Shown here in pieces: positions 42,925 to 55,108 of a DNA stretch of 64,000 nucleotides (position 1 is its first letter; each line of letters begins with the position of its first letter). The DNA comes from Galdieria sulphuraria (lineage: Eukaryota > Rhodophyta > Bangiophyceae > Galdieriales > Galdieriaceae): the NCBI RefSeq assembly GCF_000341285.1, contig NW_005178428.1:1-64000 (forward strand). Reading direction: 5' to 3'. Below the pieces are notes generated by a model that did no database searches, was not told where the DNA came from, and saw nothing but the letters and a program-made list of their open reading frames with translations. The position numbers and the translations under genes were made by a program.

Positions 42925-44489
42925 ATGGAAGAGAAACGTTTAGAGTCCAGTTTGGAAGTACTCTCTTCTCAACTTCCACGAGTAGCTATTGTAAGTTTGT
43001 CCCATGGTTCATGTTGGGAAGAGTATTCCAATCTTCTCTCGGTACCTTTCTAGTCATATTAACCAAATTAACTTGGTGTTCTGTAGGTTAGTAGGAGGCA
43101 TATCCGAAAGAATAAGTTTGTTGACTTTGTTGGAGAATATCACTTGGATTTAATTGTGAAGAACGGTGCTGTTCCACTCATAGTTCCCCGCGTACAGAGA
43201 GTCCACGAAATGTTGGAATCTTTTGAGCCTATTCACGGAGTCCTATTATGTGAAGGAGAAGATATCGACCCCTCCTTGTATCAGGTATTGGAGAATGTTC
43301 TCAAAATTGGAAAAAATAGTGTCGCTAATAGCAAAAAAGGCTGATTTTAGTAACTTGGATCCAGAGTTGATCGAAAAAATAAAGCAGAAGCATAGCGGTG
43401 ACGCAAAAGTTGATAAAGAAAAAGATTCGATAGAGTTTGCACTATGCAGAAGGTGCATTGCGAAAGGAATCCCTTTTTTAGGTGAGTTTTAAACTGTTGT
43501 TCTATGATGACTTGTTTTGTTGAGACACAATCACTAGGCATATGTAGAGGTTGTCAAATCATGAATGTTGCACTAGGAGGCACATTATATTTCGATGTTG
43601 AACTCCAACTAAGGAGTTGTATCAAACATATTGATTATGATAATTACGATGGACATCGTCATCCTGTCACCATTGTGCCTGATACTCCACTTCAAAGTTG
43701 GTTTGAACAAGAAGAAATTATGGTGAATTCTTATCATCATCAAGGAATCAAGGATTTGGGAAGATTGTTATCTCCTATGGCAACTGCTCCTGATGGTTTG
43801 ATAGAAGGTTATTATTGTCCCTCTACTTATGACCCCAAGAATGGCAATTTTCTAATAGGACTACAGTTTCATCCAGAGAGAATGCAAGAGTCAGTAAGTA
43901 GTTTTGTTGTTGGCAAAATATATCAACAGAGACTTGACAGTCTGACTAGCACGTTTCCGACTCATCTCCCAGAAAGGAAGCTCGATATGATTATCCAGGA
44001 TGTCCCAAAGTATATGAAACATTTATAGCTGCTGTACAAGCTTATGCTACGAAGCAGAGAGGTGACGCAACTTCCACCACAAAGACAGTTACGAATACCG
44101 TAAAAGATGAGTATCGCATGGTTGTCGAATCATTCAATGAAGCAGCACGAGTATATCATGACAAATTGGCATTGGATGAACAAACCATGAAGAAATTCCA
44201 ACTTGGTATGAAGTTTTTGGAAACGCCATTACCCCTAAGTGTCGATGACTTGAATCGGCTGTCTCGTATTGGAGCTACCGTAAGAGGAGGAAATTTATAT
44301 TATAATAGCGGAAAAAGCAAACCATTGGAAAATGTCAGAGAGGAAGTTCCAACCAACATCGTACATTCTCTACAGCAAGTTTCAAAAGTTCTTCCTTCTT
44401 TGAGCCAAATGGAAATTGAAAAACTAGCTGCTTCACTTGAGCAAGCGTTAGCAACTGTTGTGGAATACCGAAATCATCATTTTATGTAA
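42925..44489 (+). CDS. Class I glutamine amidotransferase-like (gamma-glutamyl peptidase/PuuD type), 424 aa
   Basis: Five exons, 42925..42990, 43087..43284, 43340..43481, 43538..43893 and 43977..44489, with introns of 96, 55, 56 and 83 nt. Motifs are [15 protein letters not shown], the nucleophile in [16 protein letters not shown], and the His/Glu pair [23 protein letters not shown] follows the last splice. The best match is the plant GAT1_2.1/PuuD group, which hydrolyses gamma-glutamyl amides. The last 130 residues form a helical extension of unknown role. The 83-nt intron is required because the frame changes between QFHPERM and DYPGCP. Confidence 0.85.
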
Positions 44490-44845
44490 AACACGTTTGG
44501 ATATTTCGTTCTACTTTTATGGGGCTTCTCTGTATAGTGTCTTAAATACCTTGGATATATAAAGGATCGGAAGACATTTGCAAAGTATTGAAACAGAACA
44601 TATGTGGTATAGAACATCGCATGTAACAGTAACACTTCGTTACAACTGAATCGCAAGAAGAAAACTCGTCATTTTTCAAAGATTCCTAAACTTTGTACAC
44701 TCCCAACGTTTCTAGAAGCAGCATCATTAACTTTTGTATATAAACCCATTCAAGTAAAGTGACAAAAAAACAGCACTATTTTATGGCAGTCAGCTGACAA
44801 TCATCAGCTCAGACATGGAATGAGTTCCAAAGTCTATCTCTAATA
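44490..44845. other. Convergent spacer, nothing seen
   Basis: 356 bp between two 3' ends. It should hold polyadenylation signals; no gene or repeat is seen. Confidence 0.4.
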
Positions 44846-45328
44846 TCATATGGCTACTGTGATATCATCGGTTACACTAATCTCGAAATTGACCTGGACA
44901 CTATCCTTATTATAGCTCTCCTTACATTGACTCATACACTCTGAGCAGTTGGTTTTGACTTGCTTTGGAACTCTATAATATTCAAATTGTACTCCGAGTG
45001 GATAATTTGTGGATTGGATGATTTTGTCTACATTGTAACATACTTCTTCCTCATATTTGCCCATACATTTTGCACCAGAACCGCAACCATCACATATAGA
45101 ACCATAAACGTCACCTGAGAGACTAGATATATTGATATAAATAGTTGGTACGGGCGGCTGGACTACCGTGAAACAAGTTGAATTGGACTCGTATGTCCAT
45201 GAACCATAGATTTGACCGGAACAATTGGAAGAATCATACACGGTAACCACTAATTCATATTTTCCACTAGCAGCATGGCAAGAAACCGAGAAAGCAACGA
45301 CAATGAGACAAAGTAGAAAAACAGCCAT
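44846..45328 (-). CDS. Secreted cysteine-rich protein, 160 aa
   Basis: Single exon. The N-terminus MAVFLLCLIVVAFSVSCHAA is a clear signal peptide, with probable cleavage after an Ala around residue 20. The mature part has about ten Cys (SNCSG, STCF, ICDGCGSGAKC, VCYN, NCSECMSQC) and several N-glycosylation sequons. It is predicted to be an extracellular or wall protein, perhaps a lineage-specific family; I do not recognise it. An upstream in-frame extension is rejected because it would bury the signal peptide. Confidence 0.7.
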   Translation of the reverse strand: MAVFLLCLIVVAFSVSCHAASGKYELVVTVYDSSNCSGQIYGSWTYESNSTCFTVVQPPVPTIYINISSLSGDVYGSICDGCGSGAKCMGKYEEEVCYNVDKIIQSTNYPLGVQFEYYRVPKQVKTNCSECMSQCKESYNKDSVQVNFEISVTDDITVAI

Positions 45329-45853
45329 TTTCCTAAAAATGATTTGGGTTGGGATATTCCTTCTTTTAAAGTAATGTCGACCGGAAGAATCATGCGCACC
45401 CTGAATTATTTGCAATTAGATAATTTTATACAATTCCTCAACGTTGAGCGTTGTCCTTTTCTTATTTTGAGATTCATGTTGGATGATATTTTCAATTTCT
45501 TTGTTGAAAGTTGGCATTGTGAGATGTCTCAACTGGTGCTTTTTTTATCTGTGTGGTTTCTCAAAAGCTACAAAAATAATAAATTGAAAAGTTTTTATTT
45601 CCAAATACAGAAGCAGACTTGCAACCGGAATGAGAAAATGGACAAGAAGCCTTTCTACTATTCTCCACCATAATCTATATGTACAATATTGTCAAGAAAA
45701 AAAAATTTTCTTCACACAAGTTGTCCAACAACTTGATCGAATGGACAGCAAAAAATTAGAGTATATTTGGTTTCTGAGGAGGGGCTTTGGCCAAACCATG
45801 CCACACTAAGACGTTTATGAAAGCGCACTGGAGAAGTAACTTGAAATAGTCTT
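45329..45853. promoter_or_regulatory. Divergent intergenic region
   Basis: 525 bp between the secreted protein (-) and the double-kinase gene (+). A plus-strand frame at 45344-45673 starts just antisense to the signal peptide and has no support. Confidence 0.35.
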
Positions 45854-48800
45854 ATGTCAGTTGGCCAAGTAAATAAACTGGATGCTACTTTCATCGACTT
45901 TTTGGAAATAGAGTCGGGAAAAAACCGCAAGGTTCGCGGGGGTTCGGGAAAAGTATGGATTCTGAGGTTTTTGCATCCCGTGTCAACAACCAGTAACTCG
46001 TCAAACAACGAAACTTTGTTGTGGGTGGCAGAAAGTGTGGACAACGGAGACAAGCTGGTGGTGAAGTTTGAAGTGGCGCACAATCCCTCAGAGTGGGAAC
46101 TTCTATTAAAGGAAGCAGAAGACTGGAAAGCGCTTTCGGACTGTAGCTTGCAAAAGAAACAGGAAACAGTTTATGAAGAACTTGAAAGTAAAACGAGACT
46201 AGACGGAGAAAGCGACAAAGCCAATGTTTTATATGGGTCTTTACAGGTTTTGCCCTTTACGAGACTATTGGACTATGCAAAAGTACCTTATGCAAGATCT
46301 TGTCTTATCTTCATCGTGGAGTACATAAACGTTGCTCCACTTCGACCTCCTGTAACTGAAGAGCAACTGTTAGCTATATTGAAAAATATTATTCAAGGTG
46401 TCCTTATTATGCGCGAGTTGGGTATGGGAGTACACGGAGATCTTTCCTTGGACAAACTGCTTTACTGTAAAGAGTCTGGAGTTAAAATAGGAGGGTTTGG
46501 TCTCAAAAGACGGAAGAAGGCCACTACTCTGTCTTCATGGCTTGAAAACTCTCCTGAAAGGCTTGACAAGGAGGATGTTTATCAAATTGGAGCCGTTGCC
46601 TATGAGCTTTGTTGTGGAAACAAACCTTTTCAAGGTGGAGAAAGAGACTCCACAACTAAAATACAAGCGGTTTTTGGAAGAGTATCTTTCCCAGAAGCAG
46701 CTTGTAGGAGATACAGTTCACAAATTCTGGAAGTCATACGTCGTTGCTTATCCAAAAATCCTTCACAACGTCCCGATAGTTTTAGTCTTTCATATATAGT
46801 GGCAGCTGCTCAAGGTCTGGTTCCTCCAATGTCCGATATGCCAGCACAGGAAAGAACCGGACGAGACTCTGTTACAATGGAAAAGGAATCCTCTGTTGGC
46901 CGTAGAAAAACGGAAGAAGGAATAAGTTTATCGAGTTCCACTAACAACTTGCGTGCAATAGAGAGAACTTCACAAGACGATCCTGTTGGACCACGAAATA
47001 CATCGACACAGATAGTCGAACCTGGCAGAGGACTTAGTCGAGATGACCTCTATTTATTGCATTTATATCATGTACCTCACAATGTAACTCGTGGACCTTG
47101 GGAGTCTTATCATCGTCCAGGATCTTTTGAATCATCCCTAGCCAAAGCTACAACCAATACTCCTAAACCTGCAAAGCCTAAGCATATTCGTTGGATAGTT
47201 ATTGATATTTGGGAAAGACATATGGGAATGGTACTTTACGAATCATTTGCAAGTCATCTAAGGTCCAGCTCTGCCACTGTAGTGTTTAAGTATCTAACGG
47301 TTATCTACAAAGTTATGGTGGATGGCCCACCAGAATTTTTGGAACTTTCCTATCGACAAGCAAGTGTTGTTTTGAAACTTGTACTTTTTTGCACTCTTAC
47401 AAATGATTTTAGGATCAACTTTTTGAATATTTGGAAAGAGTATGGAGCAGAGAACACTTGCAGAATGTTTCCGTTACGGATGACGTTTATCTTTTTTGTT
47501 TTGCAGGTGGAGAAATAAGTAGATTCAGTACACTGTTAAGGCTGAAGGCGAAACTATTTCATGATTTTTCTGCAGTATTTGATGGTAGCCGTTCGAAAAT
47601 TGCAAGCTATCAACAACACTATCAACAACAATTGCTTCTTACTGTAAGCCATGGACATTCGAGGCATATGGGGAAGTCCGAACTGCCAGGCACTCCTGAA
47701 GACCCTTTACAAGGAAAACGAGAACCCCTCCTTCATGCCTTTGTTAACTTGATTGAACATTGTTTTAAACTAAGTGCTTATTTCTTATCTTGTAATGACC
47801 CTTGCAGAGAACTGAAACTGATGGTTATCCCGTCTTTAGCTATCGAAATTACAAAGGCTTATTTTGCATCTCTGTCCTGCTTTTATTTTCTAACGCAATA
47901 TTATCGTGAAAGGAGGGATTTAGAAGGTCTTCGTACTTGTTACAATACATTCTGTTCTGGACATCAACAGACTTATACCTTTGTGGATTCAGTTCTTGCA
48001 GAACCTAATGTAGCTGAATTGTGTCGTGAAGGAACGTTACCCAAACTATGTTTCAGTATCGCTCCTTTGGAGGCTTTCTTCGAACCCGCACCTGAAACGC
48101 CGAGTCATTTAGAATCTGATAAAAGGTTGAATTCAATGGTGGAAAAAGGTCGTTTTCCATTCCAAGTGGAACTGCGAGAATTGTTGAACATGGGCTTTAC
48201 TAGAGACCATGCACAACTAGCATTGGAAAGAACCCAAGGTGACGTGAATGCTGCTGTAGCACAGCTTGTAGATGACTTTGCTAGTCCTGATAAGATTGCC
48301 AAGTTACTTGATAGCGAGAGACCATTAGCAGTGGGAGAACGTACTGTGACTAAAAGAATGGAGGAGCAAGTATTCAGTCCGTTTAGAGGCCAACAACATT
48401 TGGTCGAAGAGATAAAAGATCGCAGACAAACACACAATGTGTCAAGTAATGCTATGCCTAATGGTGTCATTAACCAACCAAAACCAAGTAATAGTGAACA
48501 GAAAATAGTATTAAATGATCCACAAGGATGGGAAAAGTTTCGACAGAGACTTACCGCGGAGAATTCTACGCATTCGAAAAGCGATCGCGGCTATCATGTC
48601 GGAAATGGTGACGAACCCACTCCTGAAAAAATAGGCAATAAGCAGGATGCTAAGAGAGGAAGACCAAGAGCTTCTTCCGCTGTCGAATTTTCCTCGAGTC
48701 ATAATGACGATATACTGAATGAGAAAGTTTCAAAAGAATTCGATATGAAGAAACCCTTGAATGCTCAAGCAAACCATTCGCGAACAATAGCGGATAAGAA

Positions 48801-49863
48801 TGCTCAACACACAAGGCATTTGGATGACAGAGTACAGGCTCCTGTAGCCAAACAAAAAAACTTGAACAAGGAACAGGTGGAGAACAAAAATGACAAGGTC
48901 CAAATTGCAGATAAAATGAAAAATGAAAAGTTTGAGAAGCCACATGCTCCATTTTGTCATTGTGTGATTTGCGAAGCAGCAAAGAACATTCAAAAAGTAT
49001 CGTTGTCTTCCAAAGTGACACCTTTTTCTGGAGGTGGAAGTTTAATGAGAAGTTTGAACCCTTCCTTCGAAATCGACCCTACTGAGTTGGAGTGGGGTCC
49101 TCTGATTGGTCAAGGTGGATTTGGTCAGGTTTATAAAGCCCGTTTTCGAGGTACTGCAGTTGCAGTGAAAACCATAAGTGCCATGGCTTTGGTCAATCAA
49201 AACGCAGTCAAGGAGTTTCAAAGCGAAGTTGCTGTTCTTTGCACGCTTCGTCATCCCAACGTTATTTTGTTCATGGGAGCCTGTACGAGACCGCCTCATT
49301 TATTCATTGTCACGGAATTTATGTCCAAAGGAACGTTGTTCGATATATTGCATCGCTATCGCGTACCCATGAACTGGAGTCTCATGAAGAGAATGGCGTT
49401 GGATGTTTGCCGCGGGATGACTTATCTTCATGCCTCCAAGTTACTACATCGTGATTTAAAATCATCCAATTTGATGTTAGACGATCATTTTACAGTGAAG
49501 GTGGGAGATTTTGGTTTGACGCGGCTCATTGCAACCCAAACACAAGGACCAATGACTGGTCAATGTGGTACTTTTCAATACATGGCACCAGAAGTTTTAG
49601 CTAACCAACCTTACTCGGAAAAAGCAGATGTGTATTCGTTTGGAATCATCCTATGGGAAATGGTGGCAAAGCAGTTACCCTATTACGGTATCCAACCTAT
49701 GCAAGTTGCTGTCGCTGTACTATCCAAACAAATGAGACCACCGATGCCACCTAGCTGCCCAGCTCCGTTGGCACAACTGATCCAGTCGTGTTGGCAGCAA
49801 GATCCTAGTCGAAGGCCATCTTTTCCTGAAATTATGAAATTGCTCGAACAAATGCCGTATTAA
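45854..49863 (+). CDS. P-kinase fusion: pseudokinase - ANTH - UBA - TKL/Raf-like kinase, 1320 aa
   Basis: Exons 45854..47365 and 47413..49863; the 47-nt intron has donor GTTGTT and acceptor TTTTAG. Residues about 40-325 form a kinase-like fold with degenerate catalytic motifs (VHGDLSLDKLL for HRDLKxxN; GGFG for DFG). From about 427, SLAKATTNTPKPAKPKH followed by VFKYLTVIYKVMVDG is an ANTH (AP180/CALM) clathrin-adaptor domain, running to about 700. A UBA domain lies at about 755-800 (LLNMGFTRDHAQLALERTQG). The C-terminal kinase (about 1056-1320) is complete: GQGGFGQVY, VAVK, HRDLKSSN, DFGLTR, GTFQYMAPE. It resembles Raf/MLK-type TKL kinases. A role joining ubiquitin and phosphoinositide sensing to kinase signalling in endocytosis is inference. 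Confidence 0.85.
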
Positions 49864-51122
49864 ATATTATTGCGTTTGATAACCTATATGATCTACCTTT
49901 GCAGATATGAAATACTTGTTTTGTGATGATGAACACATTGTCCTTACTTGGAATTTCAAGGGCAAGCCTTGCCATAACCCCACGTTGAAAAAGTGCACCC
50001 ATCATATACAAATGAAATGCTGCATTCCTTCTGGAAAACAAAAAGTATCCAGTGGGCAAGTAGTGATGATTGTATAGTTAAAAAGTAAAGACAGTAGCAA
50101 CCTATTTTTCAAACTTTTTCAATGTTGAACAACTCTAAGAAGGGCTATCATCGTTGCGAGAAACACGAAGGTTTGCCTTCGTTAGACGTTAACGTAGGTT
50201 ATTTGGTTTCAAATTAATTTCACGCATGCATGTGTGTTTGTGTTGCATAACAAATACGCAGAGTTAGACAAAAAGGTGTAGCTTAAAAATTAAATCCAAG
50301 CATCATTTTTATGTAAAATCAAAGTCCAAATGTTATTTGTCGTTGAAAACATATCTGACACTCAGTAACGTCGTAATAATGTAGCGCATCAATGTTAAAC
50401 TTAAAATTTTTTAAATTAAAATATCAAATCTGGTTTCCTCGCATTTCGTAAAAATAGTTCACATCGTTGAAAGAAAGCGAAATTAAATTTCGATTATTAC
50501 ACGTACTAGTCTAATCTATGCACAATTTAAAATGGACAGAATTTAATCCATATTCTCTTAGTTTAACAAGAAAAATATATTCCACGTTCAAAAACTTAAA
50601 AAATGCAAAAATTAAATTTGCTCGTTTAAATAAGTCGACGTTGCAAACAAAGTAGGAAGAAAAAGGAGTATTTTAGGAAATAAAATGTCAAGTTTTACAG
50701 TATAGAAATATCTTAATCATGGAAGTTATTCAGTTTTGTCTATAAGCATTGCAGTCATTATTTTTACTTGAAATTTACAATTTTTAGGTAGTCATGGCTC
50801 CAATGAATTGTACCCGAGGTTAGCTAGTGTCTTTGAGTGTTTCACACTCATCAATGCTGTTACAGTTAACTTTTTCGAAATCTATATTTTCTCGATTGCT
50901 ATTCTTTTTTCTATGCAACTTTGTTTGTCATAGAAAACTTTCCTTGATATTAAAGCTTAGTTAGCAGTCTCTTTGACTGTTCATTGCTGATAACTTATAA
51001 ATATACGGTGTAACGATGATTTAAAGGTTTCCAATCTTTATGGCTTTTTTAGTTTCATTTATCATGTCCCAGGCATCCATTTGTATTTTAACTTCGCCTG
51101 ATTGCGACGGTTTGGTGGTGTT
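49864..51122. other. AT-rich intergenic region
   Basis: 1.26 kb between the kinase stop and the NMD3 start, very AT-rich around 50200-50800. No gene, RNA or repeat array can be supported. It is the second-largest gap in the window, after 1286-4059. Confidence 0.4.
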
Positions 51123-52714
51123 ATGGAACAGATGGATACGGACCAGTCCAACAATTTGGAACCTGTCGTTGTTACACATACACTTCCTACCATACTCTGC
51201 TGTACTTGTGGTGTTCCCATTAGCCCAAACCCTTCTAATATGTGTGTCAATTGTATTCGCAGTCGAGTGGATATAACGGAAACGATACCGAAACAGATAA
51301 CTCTGTATTTTTGTAAGTTTTGTAGTAAATACCACGTGCCCCCTAGTAATTGGGTTTATTGCGAACCTGAAAGCAAGGAGCTTTTAGCCCTCTGCGTTGC
51401 CAGGATTCGTGGTTTGAACAAGCTTCATTTGGTTGACGCCAACTTTATTTGGACGGAACCCCATTCCAGAAGAATCAAAGTGAAACTAACTGTTCAAAAG
51501 GAAGTTTTTAATCACACCATTCTTCAACAATCTTTTATCGTAGAGTATTGCGTAGATTATCAGCAGTGTTATGAGTGTCGTGCGAAGTCGGCAAAAATGG
51601 ACCCTTGGGAGGCAGTTGTCCAGGTAAGTTGGTACACTACTGTATCAACAAGATGAAGAATGACCTCAGGATACACAAGGTTCGTCAGCGAGCGGATCAT
51701 AAGAAAACTTTTTATTTTTTGGAACAATTGATTTTAAAGCATAATGCACATGGCAACACGTTGAGTTTAAAAACGTTGAGGGATGGTTTAGATTTCTATT
51801 TCCCAAATAAGAGTGCAGCTCTTAAGTTTGTTGATTTTTTGCATCATGTCGTCCCTGTACGGATGAAGAACTCGGATCATTTGGTTTCACATGACCCTCA
51901 CAATACTACGTACAAGTACAAATATTCATTTTCTGCAGAACTTCCTCCAGTTTGTAGAGATGATTTGGTTTGTTTACCCAAAAAAGTTTCGACTAGTCTT
52001 GGTGGATTAGGTCCTTTGGTATTGGTGTCCAAAGTGTCACAGAATCTTTGTTTTATTGATCCTCTAACCCTACAAACAGGAGAATTGTCTGGATATCAGT
52101 ATTGGAAGTATCCCTTTTTGTCATTGCTCACTAGTCGCAGACTTGTAGAGTTTACAGTGTTGGATTGTGAGTTGACCGGAGAATCCCAAAAAAAGTATTG
52201 TATGGGTGATGTGACTGTAAGTCGTTCATCAGACTTGGGTATCACCGATAGACAATTTTACATTCGTTCTCATGTTGCCAAGTTTCTAAAAGCGGGTGAT
52301 TTAGTTTTAGGTTATGACCTAGAAAGTGCTAATTATAATGACAGTGTATTGGACGAGTATCGTTCTTTGCAATTACCTGATGTTATTCTTGTTCGCAAGA
52401 CTTATCCTACAAAGAATCAAGCAAAGAGACGTCGTTTCAAGCTAAAGCGACTTGCCAAGAAAGCTTCTCAAAATAGTGCAATGCAGATGGATTCAGAACA
52501 TAATGACTATGATAATCCAGAAGAGTTTGAAGAGTTCTTGCAAGATTTGGAACAAGACATCGAGTTGCGTTCCAACATTCAGTTATATAAGAAAACGACG
52601 AAAGATGAAGTTTCCACATTGGAGGCCTCTGAAGATGATAATGACTATCCACAAGTTGGTGTCGAAGAGCTTTTAGAAGACTTGCATTTGGAAGATGGGG
52701 ACGCTAATAATTGA
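51123..52714 (+). CDS. NMD3: 60S export adaptor NMD3, 511 aa
   Basis: Exons 51123..51623 and 51680..52714, with a 56-nt intron. The N-terminus carries the zinc-binding pairs CCTCG, CVNCI, FCKFC and YQQCYEC. DHKKTFYFLEQLILKH and HGNTLSLKTLRDGLDFYF are characteristic. The C-terminal KNQAKRRRFKLKRLAKK is a nuclear localisation region, and the acidic, Leu-rich EEFEEFLQDLEQDIELR and VEELLEDLHLED are likely Crm1 export signals. It escorts pre-60S subunits to the cytoplasm. The start is the first ATG in frame. Confidence 0.95.
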
Positions 52715-52759
52715 ATGATTAGAAGGACACTCATTATCGTTTTTTTCAAACGCTATATT

Positions 52760-53898
52760 TTAGATAGGAACTTTTGCGGTGACTAGTCCTTGGAAAGTTT
52801 TCGAAACTTGAGCTTCTACTTTTCCAGACTGTAGAGATAATATGCAACTTTGTCCGATAAATTGGGTGTCACCTTCTTTTCCGATGCGATTGGCTCCAAC
52901 AAATATACAAGGTTTGCCCCAGAGTGGTTTTAAACGTAAATACCTAACAACTTTAGTTGGAATATTCACACATATATCTACTTGTCCTCTTACCAATATT
53001 GGTCAAGTGTGAACAAGTCATCCGCTTGTCCAATCCAAGCTGAACTAAACAAGATGATATCGATAGACTGTGATGCACAATAGGACGCGAATTCATAATC
53101 TTCATATCTAAGAAAGTCCTCCGGATTGATATCCATACAGATTCCACAAGCAACCTAAGTTTGGTTACTCTCAAGTACTCAATATTCCCAATTTTCTCAC
53201 CTTGTGGTTGTTTTCATCTACAAAGTATCGAAATGCAGTTCCTTTTTCTGCCCAGTGTTTATCGGTTTCATACAAAAAGGTCTTTCGATAACAGTGAACT
53301 AGTTGACCTCGTGGATTCTGAAAATCTTCCAGAGTCTATGTGTATCATCAACAAAAGTTCACATACCGTTACTAATACCGAGTTGTAATATTTTCCAGTA
53401 TCCAAATCCACCTTATCCAACATAACATTATAATTAGAGCACCTAAGGTTGATAATCCTAATGTACCTCTGGGAATCCTGCTGAGATATAACAGTCATTT
53501 TCTATAGCAAGTTGTGAACAGAATGTCAAAGTAGGTCCCTAAAGATTTTGACTGTTGGGAAGTGTTGGGTGAAAAAAGGTTTGTTATACTTGCAAAGGTT
53601 CCACTAAACTCTGTATTTGTTTTTTACTAGTGAAACTATATCCAGTAAAACACATTTCTGACTTCATTGAGTACCAAAACTACAAAAAGACAGAAAACTT
53701 CTAACCTGGCAACACCAAATATTGAAAAGGCTGACGTTTATCTCTTTGTATCAAATACTTGTGTTGTTCAGTATCAAGAAAACACAACGTTGAGTGGTGA
53801 TGTCAACAACTCACTTGAACTCTTTTTCTATTTTCTTCAGGTTGTGCCAATTGAGGGTTGAACTGTAAAGCAGCCACCGATAGATAGTCAATGGCCAT
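52760..53898 (-). CDS. Nitrilase-superfamily amidase, NTA1-like, 260 aa
   Basis: Eight exons, complement(53815..53898, 53706..53757, 53590..53657, 53467..53538, 53367..53411, 53201..53317, 52994..53154, 52760..52943), with introns of 57, 48, 51, 55, 49, 46 and 50 nt. Joins restore the catalytic triad: Glu in YLVLPEMCFTGYSF, Lys in HCYRKTFLYETDKHW, and Cys in GICMDINPEDF. The MDINP context and compact size resemble yeast protein N-terminal amidase NTA1, which converts N-terminal Asn/Gln for the N-degron pathway; that subtype is inference. The start ATG lies 11 nt inside the end of the upstream asparaginase gene. Confidence 0.8.
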
Positions 53899-54950
53899 CG
53901 ATACCACTTTGAGAGACAAGTGGACTACACAACGCCCACGCCATTCGCGATGTCGTAAAGCCAATCGCTGCTTTGCCTTGTCGAGTCAACAATATCGCAC
54001 CTCCTTTTCCACCTACTCGTTCCAACATTTCTTCTAAACTATTCTCAACAGCAACTAGAGGCTCTTGTCCACTTTCTAAACCAAAAATGATTCGACGAGA
54101 AAGAGTAACCTATTATGCATTGTCCACATTGAAAATATTACAAATAGGATACAAATATCGATGATACCTTCATAAGACTCTCTCCATGACCCGTAACTGA
54201 AACTCCACCCCAACGACTATCACTATAACCACCACAACCTATAAGAGGACTATCTCCTACTCTTCCATTTCGTTTTCCAGTAATACCGCCAGTACTCGTG
54301 GCACATGCAATATTTCCTAAAGAATCAATAGCCACTGCACCAACTGTTTCATGTGAGTGAAAATCACCACCTTGAAGAAATAAAGTATCAACTGCTCCAG
54401 GATAATTGTTATGAATAGACTCCCACTCCTTTAGAGCCACATCGGATACCATCTCTAAAGGTGAATCTACCATAGGAATATTCAGTTCCTGTGCCAGTAG
54501 TTCGGCTCCTTGTCCTACAACTAAACAATGAGGTGTTTTTTCCATTACTGCTTTGGCTAATGTGATTGGATTCCGTACTCTAGAAACACAAGCTACTGCT
54601 CCAGAACGCAAAGTGGAACCATCCATAATAAGGGCATCCATCTCAACGGAACCATTGGCACATAAACAAGAACCAAAACCTGCATCAAACATAGCATCGT
54701 TTTCCAAATAACAAACAGCACATTCTACAGCTTCTATACAGGAAGAAGGAGTTGCGCCGTTTTGTGGTTTCTCCAACAACTTTTCTAATCCTCTCTTTGC
54801 TGCCGATTGTACAGCTTGTAGTGTATGCTGAGTTCTATTTTGTGGTATATTCCAAGCACCTCCATGCACTATAATACAAGGAAAGTCCACTTGATACGAT
54901 GCTCGATAAGTTGTGTGCCGACCAACATTTTCAAGAGTCGTCACCACCAT
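53888..54950 (-). CDS. Isoaspartyl peptidase / L-asparaginase (Ntn hydrolase), 334 aa
   Basis: Exons complement(54168..54950, 53888..54109), with a 58-nt intron in phase 0. IIVHGGAWNIP opens the fold and DAGFGSCLCANGSVEMDA matches the family. The autocleavage site is HSHETVGAVAID, where the Thr becomes the N-terminal nucleophile; GDSPLIGCGGYSD then matches the oxyanion region. Exon 2 supplies the last strands (GGAILLTRQGKAAIGFTTSRMAW). It hydrolyses asparagine and isoaspartyl dipeptides. Its TGA at 53888-53890 lies inside the next gene's first codons. Confidence 0.93.
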
Positions 54951-55108
54951 GAGAGTTAAATAACAATCAATTTTTAGAAAAGTGTGAAAGAATATACTGT
55001 TTTGACTTTTTACGATTTATCACATGAAACTATTCTTCCGAGTTGTCTTATTTATTGATTGGAAGATCCAATAGTATATATATCGATATAAAGCATTGGA
55101 GAAAAGGG

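Noticed and set aside
45344-45673. 109-codon plus-strand frame
   Set aside because: Low-complexity, hydrophobic-to-basic composition; starts antisense to a signal peptide and ends in an AT-rich spacer.
47413-47518. Extra intron ending at the TTTTGCAG before 47508 in the double-kinase gene
   Set aside because: The acceptor looks good, but no donor in the right phase exists; reading through keeps the ANTH domain in frame.
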